Below, piece by piece: positions 1-6,987 of a DNA stretch of 7,981 bases. The position numbers and the translations under genes were made by a program. The notes under the pieces are model-generated. The model was not told where the DNA came from. It saw only the letters and a program-made list of their open reading frames with translations, and ran no database searches. Source of the DNA: an uncultured Eubacteriales bacterium (lineage in GTDB: Bacteria > Bacillota > Clostridia > TANB77 > CAG-508); the NCBI GenBank assembly GCA_902760765.1, contig CACWHO010000029.1, positions 1 through 7,981 on the forward strand. The letters run 5' to 3'. Numbering within the stretch: the stretch's first letter is position 1; every line of letters starts with the position of its first letter.

Positions 1-633
1 TTAGAACATGTATCTTATGGAATGGTATCACTTCCAAGTGGAAAAATGTCTACAAGACTTGGAAATGTAGTAAAAATTGAAGATTTATTAAATGAAACAA
101 TAAATAAAGCAAAAGAAATAATAACAGAAAAAAATGCAGAATTAGAAAACAAAGAGGATGTTGCAGAAAAAGTTGGAATTGGTGCAATAATATTTAATAC
201 ACTATCAACACAAAATATAAAAGACCAGATATTTGACTGGGACCAAGCACTTAATTTTCAAGGTGAAACTGGTCCATATATACAATACACATATGTAAGA
301 ACAAAAAGTGTAATAAATAAAGCTGGACAAGTTCCAGAATTTAAAAATGTAAAAATAGAATATTTATTAGATGAAAATTCAATAAATGTTTTAAAATTGA
401 TATATAATTTTGAAAATATATTAATATCTGTAACAGAAAAAAATGAACCATCAATACTTGCAAGGTATTTAATAGACTTAGCAAAAGCATATAGTAGTTT
501 TTATAATGAAAATAAAATAATAGGAAATGATAAAGATATACAAGATGCAAGAGTTTATTTAACATATGCAGTTGGACAAGTACTAAAACAAGGAGCAAGT
601 TTATTAGGTATGAAAATGCCAGAAAAAATGTAA
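1..633 (+). CDS. argS: Arginyl-tRNA synthetase, C-terminal part (5' end outside window)
   Basis: This is the C-terminal 210 residues of a class I arginyl-tRNA synthetase, the cytosolic enzyme that charges tRNA-Arg. The frame is open from base 1, so the gene begins upstream and the ATG at 22 is internal. The class I signature loop is seen as KMSTR (43-57), followed by LGN, the usual ArgS form of KMSKS. Next comes FQGETGPYIQYTYVR (about 259-303), which is typical of ArgS. The all-helical anticodon-binding (DALR-type) domain follows, with the segment EPSILARYLIDLAKAYSSFY. The protein ends LLGMKMPEKM, the usual ArgS C-terminus, so the 3' end is intact. The catalytic N-terminal domain with the HIGH motif lies outside the window. 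The next gene starts 63 bp downstream on the same strand, and only a weak hairpin (646-671) lies between them, so co-transcription with metG is possible (inference). Confidence 0.95.
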   Translation, partial: LEHVSYGMVSLPSGKMSTRLGNVVKIEDLLNETINKAKEIITEKNAELENKEDVAEKVGIGAIIFNTLSTQNIKDQIFDWDQALNFQGETGPYIQYTYVRTKSVINKAGQVPEFKNVKIEYLLDENSINVLKLIYNFENILISVTEKNEPSILARYLIDLAKAYSSFYNENKIIGNDKDIQDARVYLTYAVGQVLKQGASLLGMKMPEKM

Positions 634-696
634 ATAGGTAAATGGTTGAAAAGTAATTAAAATTTTTTCAATTGATTTGTGCCTTAAAGAAAGAAT

Positions 697-2202
697 GTGA
701 TTAAAGTGAGAGAAAAATTTTATTTAACAACACCAATATATTATCCAAGTGGAAGATACCATATTGGAACAGCATATACAACAGTACTTGCTGACACAAT
801 AAAAAGATATGAAAAATTAAAAGGAAAAGATGTTTATTTGTTAACAGGCTCAGATGAACACGGACAAAAAATAGAAACAAAGGCAAAAGAAAACAACGAA
901 ACACCACAAGAATATGTTGATAAAATGGCAAAAATGGCAAAAGAATTATGGGCAAAAATGGATATAGAATATGATGATTTTATAAGAACAACAGATGAAA
1001 GACATGTAAAAATAGTTCAAAAAATATTTGAGGCGATATATATAAAGGTCAATATGAAGGATTATATTGCATTCAATGTGAAAGCTATTTTACAAAAACA
1101 CAATTAGTTGATGAAAAATGTCCAGATTGTGGAAGAGATGTTATTCCAATGAAAGAAGAAGCATATTTCTTTAATATGAAAAAATATGCTGATAGATTAT
1201 TAAAATATTATGATGAACACCCAGATTTCATAAAACCAGAATATAGAAAACAAGAAATGATAAATAACTTTATAAAACCAGGATTAGAAGATTTATGTGT
1301 AACAAGAACATCTTTTAGTTGGGGAATACAAGTACCAAAAGACCCAAAACACGTAATATATGTTATTTAAAAAATACTGGCCAGCAGACCTACACATTGT
1401 TGGAAAAGATATTGCAAGATTCCACTTAATATATTGGCCAATATTTTTAATGGCACTTGATTTACCATTACCAAAAACAATATTTGTTCACAATTGGATA
1501 ACAATGAAAGATGGAAAAATGAGTAAATCAAAAGGAAATGTTATTTATCCAGAAAGTTTAATTGAAAGATATGGACTAGATGCAACAAAATACTTTTTAT
1601 TAAGAGAGATGCCAGTTTCACAAGACGGATTATTCTCACCAGAATCATTTGTTGAAAGATATAACTTTGATTTATGTAATGATTTAAGTAATTTACTAAA
1701 TAGAACAATTTCAATGGTAAATAAATATTTTGATGGACAAGTTCCAAAATATAATGGAACTCCAAATGATGTTGATGAAGAATTAGAAAGAGCTTGTACA
1801 GAGCAAATTGAAAAATTTGAAAATTTATTTGAAAATTTTGAAATAGCAAATTCAATTCAAGAAATTTGGAATTTAATATCAAGAACAAATAAATATATTG
1901 ATGAAACAGAACCATGGAAACTAGCAAAACAAGAAGAAACAGAAAAATTAAAATCAGTAATGTATCACTTAATAGAAAATTTAAGAAAAATTGCAATATT
2001 AGTAGAACCATTTATGAAAAACACTTCTGAAAATATTTTAAAACAAATAGGAATAAATGACGAAAACTTAAAAACATGGGATAGCCTTAAAAATTATGAT
2101 AAATTAGAAAATATCAAAGTAATTGAAAAAGGTGAACCAATATTTATGAGACTAAATGTAGATGAAGAAGTTGAATATATCAAACAATTGATGAAAAAAT
2201 AA
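697..2202 (+). pseudogene. metG: Methionyl-tRNA synthetase gene disrupted by two internal deletions/frameshifts
   Basis: Three consecutive frames together spell one MetRS, the enzyme that charges initiator and elongator tRNA-Met. Part A (697 to about 1031, frame 1) has YYPSGRYHIGTAY (HIGH-type motif at 760-771) and LTGSDEHGQKIE. Part B (about 1032-1362, frame 3) resumes at GDIYKGQYEG and carries two CxxC zinc-knuckle pairs (Cys codons 1068, 1077, 1119, 1128), then SFSWGIQVPKDPKHVIYV. Part C (about 1363-2202, frame 1) resumes at LFKKYWPADLHIVGKD, has KMSKS (1516-1530) and the helical anticodon-binding domain, and ends after VEYIKQLMKK with no C-terminal EMAP-like tRNA-binding domain. Compared with remembered family sequences, about six residues are missing at junction A/B and about twenty at B/C. 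The second gap includes the conserved WxDA segment after YV. As read, no functional enzyme could be made. The GTG start at 697 has only a weak upstream purine run and is bounded by an in-frame TAA at 685-687. MetRS is essential, so an intact copy elsewhere or an assembly error is expected. Confidence 0.88.
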
Positions 2203-2316
2203 ATATTCATATGTAATTAGATAAAAATTAATTAAACAAATAAATAGGAATGAATCAAACAGCTAATGAAATAAATACTTTTGAATAAGAAATAATAATG
2301 GAAGGAGATAAATAAA

Positions 2317-4602
2317 TTGCCTAGAAGTAAAAACGTAGAAAATGATGGAATATCAGAAAAACTTAAATTCTTAGGTCTTGATTTAGACAAAATACCTGAA
2401 AGCTTGAAAAAATACAGGTCATTAGAGTATAGACCACCAAGATTTTATGATGAAAAGCAATACAAACAATATAGATATGTAAATGTAAATGACATAGACA
2501 TTTTATTAACACCATCAAATAGATTGGATGATTTAAACGAGAAATATAAAAAAGCAAGTCCATTATTTGAATATTTAGATTCAGAAAATGAAGAAAATAT
2601 TATGAAATATACAACTTTTTTAAGTATGTTAAAAAATATTAGCATAGAAGATATAGAGAAAGTTGAAGCAGAACAAGAAAAATTAAGTGAAACAATACCA
2701 TTTAAGGTAAAATTTGAAGGAAATTATTTGTGGCAAATATATTATTCAGAAAATACTGATAGATATTTTATGCTTGTACCAACACAAGATACAGATTATT
2801 CTGCATTTTTCTATCTACTAAAAAAGAAAATTGAAGGTAAAAAAGATAGTGTAATATATGTGCCAATAAGCGGAGTTAGATATTCAAATCAATATTTGAA
2901 AAATTCTGAATTTGAAGATTTGGAAAACTATATGTGGCTATTTACAAAAGATTGGCCATTAATATATGAAGTATATGACAAAAAAGGCAATTTATCAATA
3001 CAAATAATTGGTGAGACAAATGTATATGAAAAAATAAGGTCATTATATAAAGTTAAACTTGAAACGAAGTCACAATCAACTCAATTTTACAGGCTAACAA
3101 AAGCTTTATTTATAATGCAAACAGAACTTCCTGAATTCTATAATTTTGAAACAAGAATTAGTGAAGACGGTAGTTTGGAACTATATTTAAATGATGAGAA
3201 AATTCAATATCAATATATGGTTGAATTTATAAGAAATCAATATAAAGAAGGATTAAAAAGAAGAAGAGAATTAAAAAAACAAATTAGATTGTCAAAGAAA
3301 AGATTAGCAGAATTGCAAGAATTAGTTGCAAGTCAAGAAGTTGAATATCTAGCAAAGGAAAAACAAATATCAACATTTTTGGAATGTAAAAAATCATTCT
3401 TTGGAAAATTCAAATATTTCTTTAAATATAGCAAAAAGAGCAAGAAAACTACAGAAAATAATGAAGAAGAAAAAACAGAAAATGTTTCAAGTGAGAGTGC
3501 AACTATTGTAAATAAAGAAAAAAAGAAAATTCCAATCAAGAAAGTATATACATTGGAAGAGCTAATAACAAGTTATAAAGAATTACGAGAACTTGAAGAA
3601 ACATTAAAAAATCTTTTAATGGATATAAATGCATTAAAATTAAAAACTAAAAATTTAGCTAAAAAAATTGAAAATGCAACAAACTATATAAATGAAATAG
3701 ATAGCCATAAAAAGAGCATTTTTGAATTTTGGAAATATAGCAATAAAGATGAAGTATCTGTTTTACCAGAAGGAGAACAAGAAGAAGTTAATATAATTAG
3801 AAAAATAGAAAAAACATTTAATTATGAAGATGACTTTGAAGAATTTGGAAGAAAGTTAGACAGGATGCAAAGAAAGATGCTAAGTGACGATGAATTAGAT
3901 AGTACATATATTTTAACAACATCATCTTTAGAAGCATTAAACAAAGTAAAAAAAGGCGGAATGAAGCCAGAAGATTTAGAAAAAGACTTAAAACTAATAA
4001 AAAGAGAATTAAAAGAAGTAAAGTCACTAGATGACGAAGAATTTGATATTTTTGGAACTGAAGATACTACAAAAATTAGAAAAATAGGAAATAAAAGACA
4101 TAGGGAATTACCAAGAGATAAATTTGATATCTTAAATATTAATAATAGAACCGATTTAACAAAATTTAAGGTAGAACTTCAAAATGTTGCTAAAAACATA
4201 ACAAACGCAGTACAAAAAATTGTAATTCCAGAAACTTTACCATTATATTTTGCAACAGATAATAAAAAATTAAATCCTAAAATATTTAATGTATTTAATA
4301 TAAATGCAGAAAATGAAATATTAAATGCTGAAAATTCATTTGGAAATATAATTAATTTATACAAAATAAAGGTAAATGAAGGTACAAATGGAATAGGACT
4401 AACAAATATAGTGTATTTCAATAATAAAAATAGGACATTACCAGTTGGAATGGATTTATCAACGAAAGTTTTAATAGATATATCTAATGTAGAATTAAAA
4501 GTATTAAATAAAAAGACTTTTAGAATATGTAAAATGGATGAATATGATGACTTTGCTGATATAGATGTAAAAAAGGTAAATCTAATAGAATTGTCTTTAT
4601 AA
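2317..4602 (+). CDS. Large lysine/glutamate-rich coiled-coil protein of unknown function
   Basis: I do not recognise this 761-residue protein. The TTG start is supported by GAAGGAGAT at 2301-2309, about 8 nt upstream. No signal peptide or membrane segment is visible, so it should be cytosolic. Residues 1-300 look globular (alternating aromatic and charged strands, e.g. around 130-240). Residues about 305-350 are a strongly basic coiled coil rich in RRREL/KKR patterns. Residues 357-377 are aromatic and lysine-rich (KKSFFGKFKYFFKYSKK). Residues 378-405 are a low-complexity K/E/S/T linker. Residues 411-468 form a second coiled coil. Residues 500-585 are acidic, and 600-761 look like a second globular domain rich in Asn and Ile. 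The gene starts 114 bp after the metG remnant and ends just before tRNA-Leu. Base composition matches the synthetase genes, so it looks native. A structural or scaffold role is a guess from the coiled coils only. Confidence 0.85.
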   Translation: MPRSKNVENDGISEKLKFLGLDLDKIPESLKKYRSLEYRPPRFYDEKQYKQYRYVNVNDIDILLTPSNRLDDLNEKYKKASPLFEYLDSENEENIMKYTTFLSMLKNISIEDIEKVEAEQEKLSETIPFKVKFEGNYLWQIYYSENTDRYFMLVPTQDTDYSAFFYLLKKKIEGKKDSVIYVPISGVRYSNQYLKNSEFEDLENYMWLFTKDWPLIYEVYDKKGNLSIQIIGETNVYEKIRSLYKVKLETKSQSTQFYRLTKALFIMQTELPEFYNFETRISEDGSLELYLNDEKIQYQYMVEFIRNQYKEGLKRRRELKKQIRLSKKRLAELQELVASQEVEYLAKEKQISTFLECKKSFFGKFKYFFKYSKKSKKTTENNEEEKTENVSSESATIVNKEKKKIPIKKVYTLEELITSYKELRELEETLKNLLMDINALKLKTKNLAKKIENATNYINEIDSHKKSIFEFWKYSNKDEVSVLPEGEQEEVNIIRKIEKTFNYEDDFEEFGRKLDRMQRKMLSDDELDSTYILTTSSLEALNKVKKGGMKPEDLEKDLKLIKRELKEVKSLDDEEFDIFGTEDTTKIRKIGNKRHRELPRDKFDILNINNRTDLTKFKVELQNVAKNITNAVQKIVIPETLPLYFATDNKKLNPKIFNVFNINAENEILNAENSFGNIINLYKIKVNEGTNGIGLTNIVYFNNKNRTLPVGMDLSTKVLIDISNVELKVLNKKTFRICKMDEYDDFADIDVKKVNLIELSL

Positions 4603-4618
4603 TACTAGACAATTTAAA
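4589..4618 (+). terminator. Weak hairpin overlapping the stop codon of the 761-aa gene
   Basis: AATTGTCT (4589-4596) and AGACAATT (4607-4614) form an 8-bp perfect stem around a 10-nt loop that contains the TAA stop. The downstream run is only TAAATTTT, so any termination would be weak. The same bases could instead act as a promoter for the tRNA: TTGTCT at 4591-4596, a 17-nt spacer and TTAAAT at 4614-4619. The sequence does not decide between the two readings. Confidence 0.3.
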
Positions 4619-4636
4619 TTTTATATGATAATATTA

Positions 4637-4673
4637 TCAAAGGTTTTAGTTTAAATAGAACTTTAACCTTTGA
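4637..4673 (+). other. Interrupted hairpin immediately upstream of tRNA-Leu
   Basis: TCAAAGGTT (4637-4645) pairs perfectly with AACCTTTGA (4665-4673). After a TT/TT internal loop, AGTT (4648-4651) pairs with AACT (4659-4662) around the loop TAAATAG. There is no U-tract; the tRNA begins 7 nt later at 4680. It is therefore not an ordinary terminator. It could shape the tRNA precursor 5' leader or be a DNA site. The 14-bp palindrome TGATAATATTATCA (4626-4639) overlaps its left edge. Confidence 0.5.
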
Positions 4674-4679
4674 CTATAT

Positions 4680-4765
4680 GCAGGTGTGGTGGAATGGTAG
4701 ACACGATAGACTCAAAATCTATTATAGGAAACTATGTGTGGGTTCAAGTCCCACCACCTGCACCA
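4680..4765 (+). tRNA. tRNA-Leu (anticodon CAA)
   Basis: This is a class II tRNA reading UUG. Acceptor GCAGGTG (4680-4686) pairs with CACCTGC (4755-4761), followed by discriminator A and an encoded CCA (4763-4765). The anticodon stem ATAGA/TCTAT (4706-4710/4718-4722) closes the loop CTCAAAA, giving anticodon CAA at 4713-4715. A long variable arm is present (ATAG-GAAA-CTAT, 4724-4735), as expected for Leu. The T arm is GTGGG-TTCAAGT-CCCAC (4738-4754). All stems are intact, so the gene should be functional. A strong terminator follows at 4779-4817, so it is transcribed as a single-tRNA unit or as the tail of a longer transcript. No copy of its 3' end recurs in the window, so I see no integration att duplicate. 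Confidence 0.97.
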
Positions 4766-4778
4766 AAGACATATCTAA

Positions 4779-4817
4779 TCGAACTTTTGATTAAATTCAA
4801 AGGTTCGAATTTTTTTT
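4779..4817 (+). terminator. Intrinsic terminator after tRNA-Leu
   Basis: TCGAACTTTTGA (4779-4790) and TCAAAGGTTCGA (4797-4808) form a 12-bp stem with one G-U pair around the loop TTAAAT. Eight T residues follow at 4810-4817. This is a textbook Rho-independent terminator ending the tRNA unit. Its right arm shares TCAAAGGTT with the hairpin upstream of the tRNA (4637-4645). Confidence 0.9.
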
Positions 4818-4883
4818 ATGTATTATGTTTTAATAAGATGTTCCAAAAATTCAAAAAATGATCAAAAATATGTTAAAAACCAA

Positions 4884-4912
4884 TTGAAAAACACAAACAA
4901 CTGTTTTATAAT
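4884..4912 (+). promoter_or_regulatory. SigA-type promoter of dinD with LexA-like dyad in the spacer
   Basis: The -35 is TTGAAA (4884-4889), the spacer is exactly 17 nt, and the -10 is TATAAT (4907-4912). Inside the spacer is AAAC-AACT-GTTT (4895-4906). It keeps the AAC-N4-GTT core of the Gram-positive LexA box (consensus GAAC-N4-GTTC) but lacks the outer G/C. A repressor bound there would block RNA polymerase, which fits the known SOS control of dinD in E. coli. LexA binding is an inference. Confidence 0.7.
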
Positions 4913-4951
4913 AACAAAATAATATAATATTAAGAAACGGAGCTGATAATA

Positions 4952-5773
4952 TTGAAAGAAATAGATAAAAATAATAAATCGTTTGAAGATATTAAGCATG
5001 TTGATGAAGATGGAGTTGAATTTTGGTATGCTAGAGAGCTATAAGCAGTATTAGATTATAAGGAATGGAGAAAATTTGAAGGTGTAATAAAAAAAACAGA
5101 AATATCTTGTAAAAATAGTGGGATTGATAGTTTTGACCATTTTGTTGGCACCGACAAAATGGTTCAAATAGGCTCTGGTGCTAAAAGAAAACAACAGGAT
5201 TATAAATTATCAAGATATGCTTGTTATTTAATAGCACAAAATGGAGATAGCAGAAAAAAAGTTATTGCTCTTGCTCAAACTTATTTTGCAGTTCAAACAC
5301 GAAAGCAAGAGATTACCGAAAAAGAATACAGTATGCTTACAGAAGATGAAAAAAGATTTTATCAAAGAAATTTAACACGTAAAGGCAATTATTCTCTTAA
5401 CCAAACAGCTAAAAAAGCAGGAGTTAAAAATTTTGATAAATTTCATAATGCTGGTTATAAGGGATTATATAATGGAGAAACAGCTGATGATATTGCCAAA
5501 AGAAAAGGATTAAGATATAGAGAAGATATTATGGGAAGTGATGAGCTTATTGCTAATTTATTTAGGATTTCTCAAGCAGAACAAAAATTACAAAAAGATA
5601 ATATTAAAGGTGAAAAAGAAGCAAATAAAACTCATTATAAAATTGGTAAAAATATTAGAGAAGTAATTGCTAAAAATGGTGGAACTATGCCAGAAGATTT
5701 GCCTACACCTGAAAAAAGCTTAAAACAATTGGAAAAGGAAAATAATAGAAGTTTAAAAAAGTCAAATAAATGA
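4952..5773 (+). pseudogene. dinD: DNA damage-inducible protein D (DinD) with a premature TAA at codon 31
   Basis: Read through one stop, this frame gives a protein of about 273 residues, matching E. coli DinD (274 aa as I recall). DinD is an SOS protein reported to modulate RecA filaments. The TTG start at 4952 is preceded by CGGAG (4938-4942) with a 9-nt gap. The N-terminal part reads FEDIKHVDEDGVEFWYAREL, then TAA at 5042-5044, then AVLDYKEWRKFEGV in the same frame. CAA to TAA is a single transition and fits a Gln in this ARxL position. The remainder is intact: KIGSGAKRKQ-like MVQIGSG, LSRYACYLIAQNGD, QTYFAVQTRKQEI, GYKGLYNGETADDIAKRKGL, MGSDELIANLFRISQAEQKL and GGTMPEDLPTPEKSLKQLE. An ATG at 5159 could allow a 204-aa product, but I see no good SD in front of it. 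The clean downstream frame implies a recent mutation or a sequencing error. Its GCT/CTT codon use differs somewhat from the synthetase genes, so it may be acquired. Confidence 0.9.
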
Positions 5774-5812
5774 ATATATAAAAAAATAATTGCTTATAAA
5801 ATCTATAAATAT

Positions 5813-5845
5813 AAAAAAATGAGTGATAAGCTCACTCATTTTTTT
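5813..5845. terminator. Bidirectional intrinsic terminator between convergent genes
   Basis: ATGAGTGA (5819-5826) and TCACTCAT (5832-5839) form a perfect 8-bp stem with loop TAAGC. An A-run (5813-5819) and a T-run (5839-5845) lie on either side, so the structure has a U-tail on both strands. It ends dinD from the left and the membrane-protein gene from the right. Confidence 0.93.
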
Positions 5846-5849
5846 ATAT

Positions 5850-6692
5850 TTATTTTACTTTACTTAAGTCTATATTATTTTTTTCAAATGCAATTTCTAA
5901 ACTATAATAATTATTACTTGAATCTTTAGCAATGCATGATTCCCAGCCTGGTCCGCCTGTTTTATCAACCCATTCACGAGCTGATGCTGAATAGATGTCT
6001 GAAATATTATATATTCCTGCAATTTCTCCTCTTGATCTTAAATCATTAGTTTGTAAAGCATCTACATAAGATATATATTCAATTTTTCCATCTTCCATCA
6101 AAAATAGAATTGCTAAAGAATCTGGCATTATAGTTTGACCAACTTGATAAAAATAAACTTTTTTTACTTTGCCATTAAAACCAGTTATTTCTTCCTTTTT
6201 ATTTTCTACTCTATTTATAGTAGAATCAGTAATTGAATAACTTTTAATCTTTTCTTTATTTGTTAATTTAAAATATACTTTTGAATCTTCTAATATAACA
6301 TCAAAACCATCTAAATGATTTGTTGCAGAATTTCCAATTTCATATGTAGTTTCTCCAATTAAACCTGTTTTATTTACATTATTTGTAACATTTGCTTCTT
6401 CAAGTGTTTTATTTTTTGATGAAGTTGCATCGGTGTTATTTGAATTTTCATAATTAGTTGTTTTTCCAGATGAATTAATAGTTTCTGATACTTTATTTAT
6501 TTTTTCTTGTAAATCACTTACAGTTCCATTTAAGTTATTTACTTGTGATTGAAGCTCAGTAGATTTTTGAATTTCTGCTGTTTTATCATTATTAAGCTTA
6601 TAAATGAATATTCCCATAACTATTATTGCAATTATTGCTAATATTAGGAAAAACGTTGATAAACTTATCTTTGTAACATTCTTTTCTTCCAT
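5850..6692 (-). CDS. Single-pass membrane protein with extracytoplasmic domain, unknown function
   Basis: The protein has 280 residues from the ATG at 6692. That start is chosen over an upstream in-frame start at 6731 because GAGGTGAG (6696-6703) sits just before it and the likely promoter -10 lies at 6736-6741. A short charged N-terminus (MEEKNVTKIS) leads into one membrane helix at about residues 10-32 (FFLILAIIAIIVMGIFIYKL). Residues about 35-75 have heptad-like spacing and look like a short coiled coil. Residues 76-115 are an Asn/Ser/Thr-rich linker, suggesting an exposed stalk. Residues about 120-280 form a beta-rich globular domain with VYFKLTNKEKI, AILFLMEDGKIEYISYVDAL and SAREWVDKTGGPGWESC. 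The N-terminal anchor with no cleavage site suggests an N-in, C-out envelope protein. I cannot assign a function. It is a single-gene unit convergent with dinD. Confidence 0.87.
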   Translation of the reverse strand: MEEKNVTKISLSTFFLILAIIAIIVMGIFIYKLNNDKTAEIQKSTELQSQVNNLNGTVSDLQEKINKVSETINSSGKTTNYENSNNTDATSSKNKTLEEANVTNNVNKTGLIGETTYEIGNSATNHLDGFDVILEDSKVYFKLTNKEKIKSYSITDSTINRVENKKEEITGFNGKVKKVYFYQVGQTIMPDSLAILFLMEDGKIEYISYVDALQTNDLRSRGEIAGIYNISDIYSASAREWVDKTGGPGWESCIAKDSSNNYYSLEIAFEKNNIDLSKVK

Positions 6693-6735
6693 ATTCTCAC
6701 CTCGCTTTCTTTTGTAAAATAATTTAACCAACTAT

Positions 6736-6764
6736 ATTTTATCAATTATGCTATTTTTTTACAA
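6736..6764 (-). promoter_or_regulatory. SigA-type promoter of the membrane-protein gene
   Basis: On the minus strand, TTGTAA (6759-6764) and TAAAAT (6736-6741) are separated by exactly 17 nt, with TTG directly before the -10. Transcription would begin near 6729, leaving a leader of about 35 nt before the SD-backed ATG at 6692. This placement argues against translation starting at 6731. Confidence 0.7.
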
Positions 6765-6779
6765 TACTATTTGAAAATT

Positions 6780-6848
6780 TCTTATAAAATTATTGCAAAA
6801 CCATAAAAGTTATGTTAAATTAATTACAGTAAATTGAATTTTATAAGA
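6780..6848. repeat. 12-bp perfect inverted repeat around a 45-nt AT-rich centre
   Basis: TCTTATAAAATT (6780-6791) and AATTTTATAAGA (6837-6848) are exact reverse complements. They lie between the divergent membrane-protein promoter and the structured region at 6862-6942. They may mark the left edge of an inserted segment or be an operator. In such AT-rich DNA, chance cannot be excluded. Confidence 0.4.
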
Positions 6849-6861
6849 TGATAAATAAATA

Positions 6862-6942
6862 GTGCGGTTTTTTGCATACCTGTCTACGAATCGCACCAAA
6901 AATGGATTTTGTAAGATCAACTTATTGTTGGTCTTATTTTTT
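6862..6942 (+). ncRNA. Candidate terminated structured RNA (small RNA or leader), unclassified
   Basis: This stretch has no convincing coding frame but holds two helices. GTGCGGTTT (6862-6870) pairs with GAATCGCAC (6888-6896), with G-U pairs, around a 17-nt loop. A second hairpin, TAAGATCAAC (6912-6921) with GTTGGTCTTA (6927-6936), is followed by six T residues (6937-6942) and is a good intrinsic terminator. Together they resemble the 3' end of a short terminated transcript of perhaps 80-130 nt. I do not see a clear promoter: TTGCAA near 6794 with TTAAAT near 6815 is possible but not convincing. Known riboswitch cores I could recall do not match. GC content rises visibly relative to flanking DNA. 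CTACGAAT (6884-6891) is complementary to ATTCGTAG (6998-7005) in the leader of the next gene, which could allow pairing between the two transcripts. Confidence 0.45.
6912..6942 (+). terminator. Intrinsic terminator upstream of the orphan gene
   Basis: TAAGATCAAC/GTTGGTCTTA forms a 10-bp stem with one U-G pair and loop TTATT, followed by six T residues. It ends whatever transcript crosses 6862-6911, and it lies before the promoter at 6959-6987 rather than after a recognisable gene. Confidence 0.8.
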
Positions 6943-6958
6943 ATATAGAAAAATAAAT

Positions 6959-6987
6959 TTGCAATTACATGCAAAATATTATATAAT
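6959..6987 (+). promoter_or_regulatory. SigA-type promoter of the 118-aa gene, with overlapping dyads
   Basis: The -35 is TTGCAA (6959-6964) and the -10 is TATAAT (6982-6987), with a 17-nt spacer. The -35 is also the left half of TTGCA-N6-TGCAA (6959-6974). A second dyad, TTCGTA-GCTA-TACGAA (6999-7014), lies just after the expected start site. A third, the 12-bp palindrome TTACAATTGTAA (7049-7060), abuts the SD. The arrangement suggests repressor control or a structured leader (inference). Confidence 0.75.

Noticed and set aside
646..671. Possible terminator between argS and metG (TTGAAAA/TTTTCAA)
   Set aside because: Only a 7-bp AT stem with a 12-nt loop and no T-run after it; too weak to call.
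1541..2011. 156-aa minus strand open frame, and other minus strand frames over metG and the 761-aa gene
   Set aside because: They are shadows of AT-rich coding DNA: Leu/Ile/Phe/His-rich translations without SDs, opposite well-supported proteins.
2203..2316. Gap between metG and the 761-aa gene, including a 12-codon frame at 2250-2288
   Set aside because: The short frame has no properly spaced SD and no recognisable sequence; no convincing promoter or terminator is seen in the gap.
4670..4861. 63-aa + strand open frame across the tRNA-Leu gene
   Set aside because: It is laid over a complete tRNA and its terminator; composition comes from those structures.
4819..4951. Integration of a mobile element at the 3' end of tRNA-Leu
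   Set aside because: No second copy of the tRNA 3' end is visible and no integrase is present in the window.
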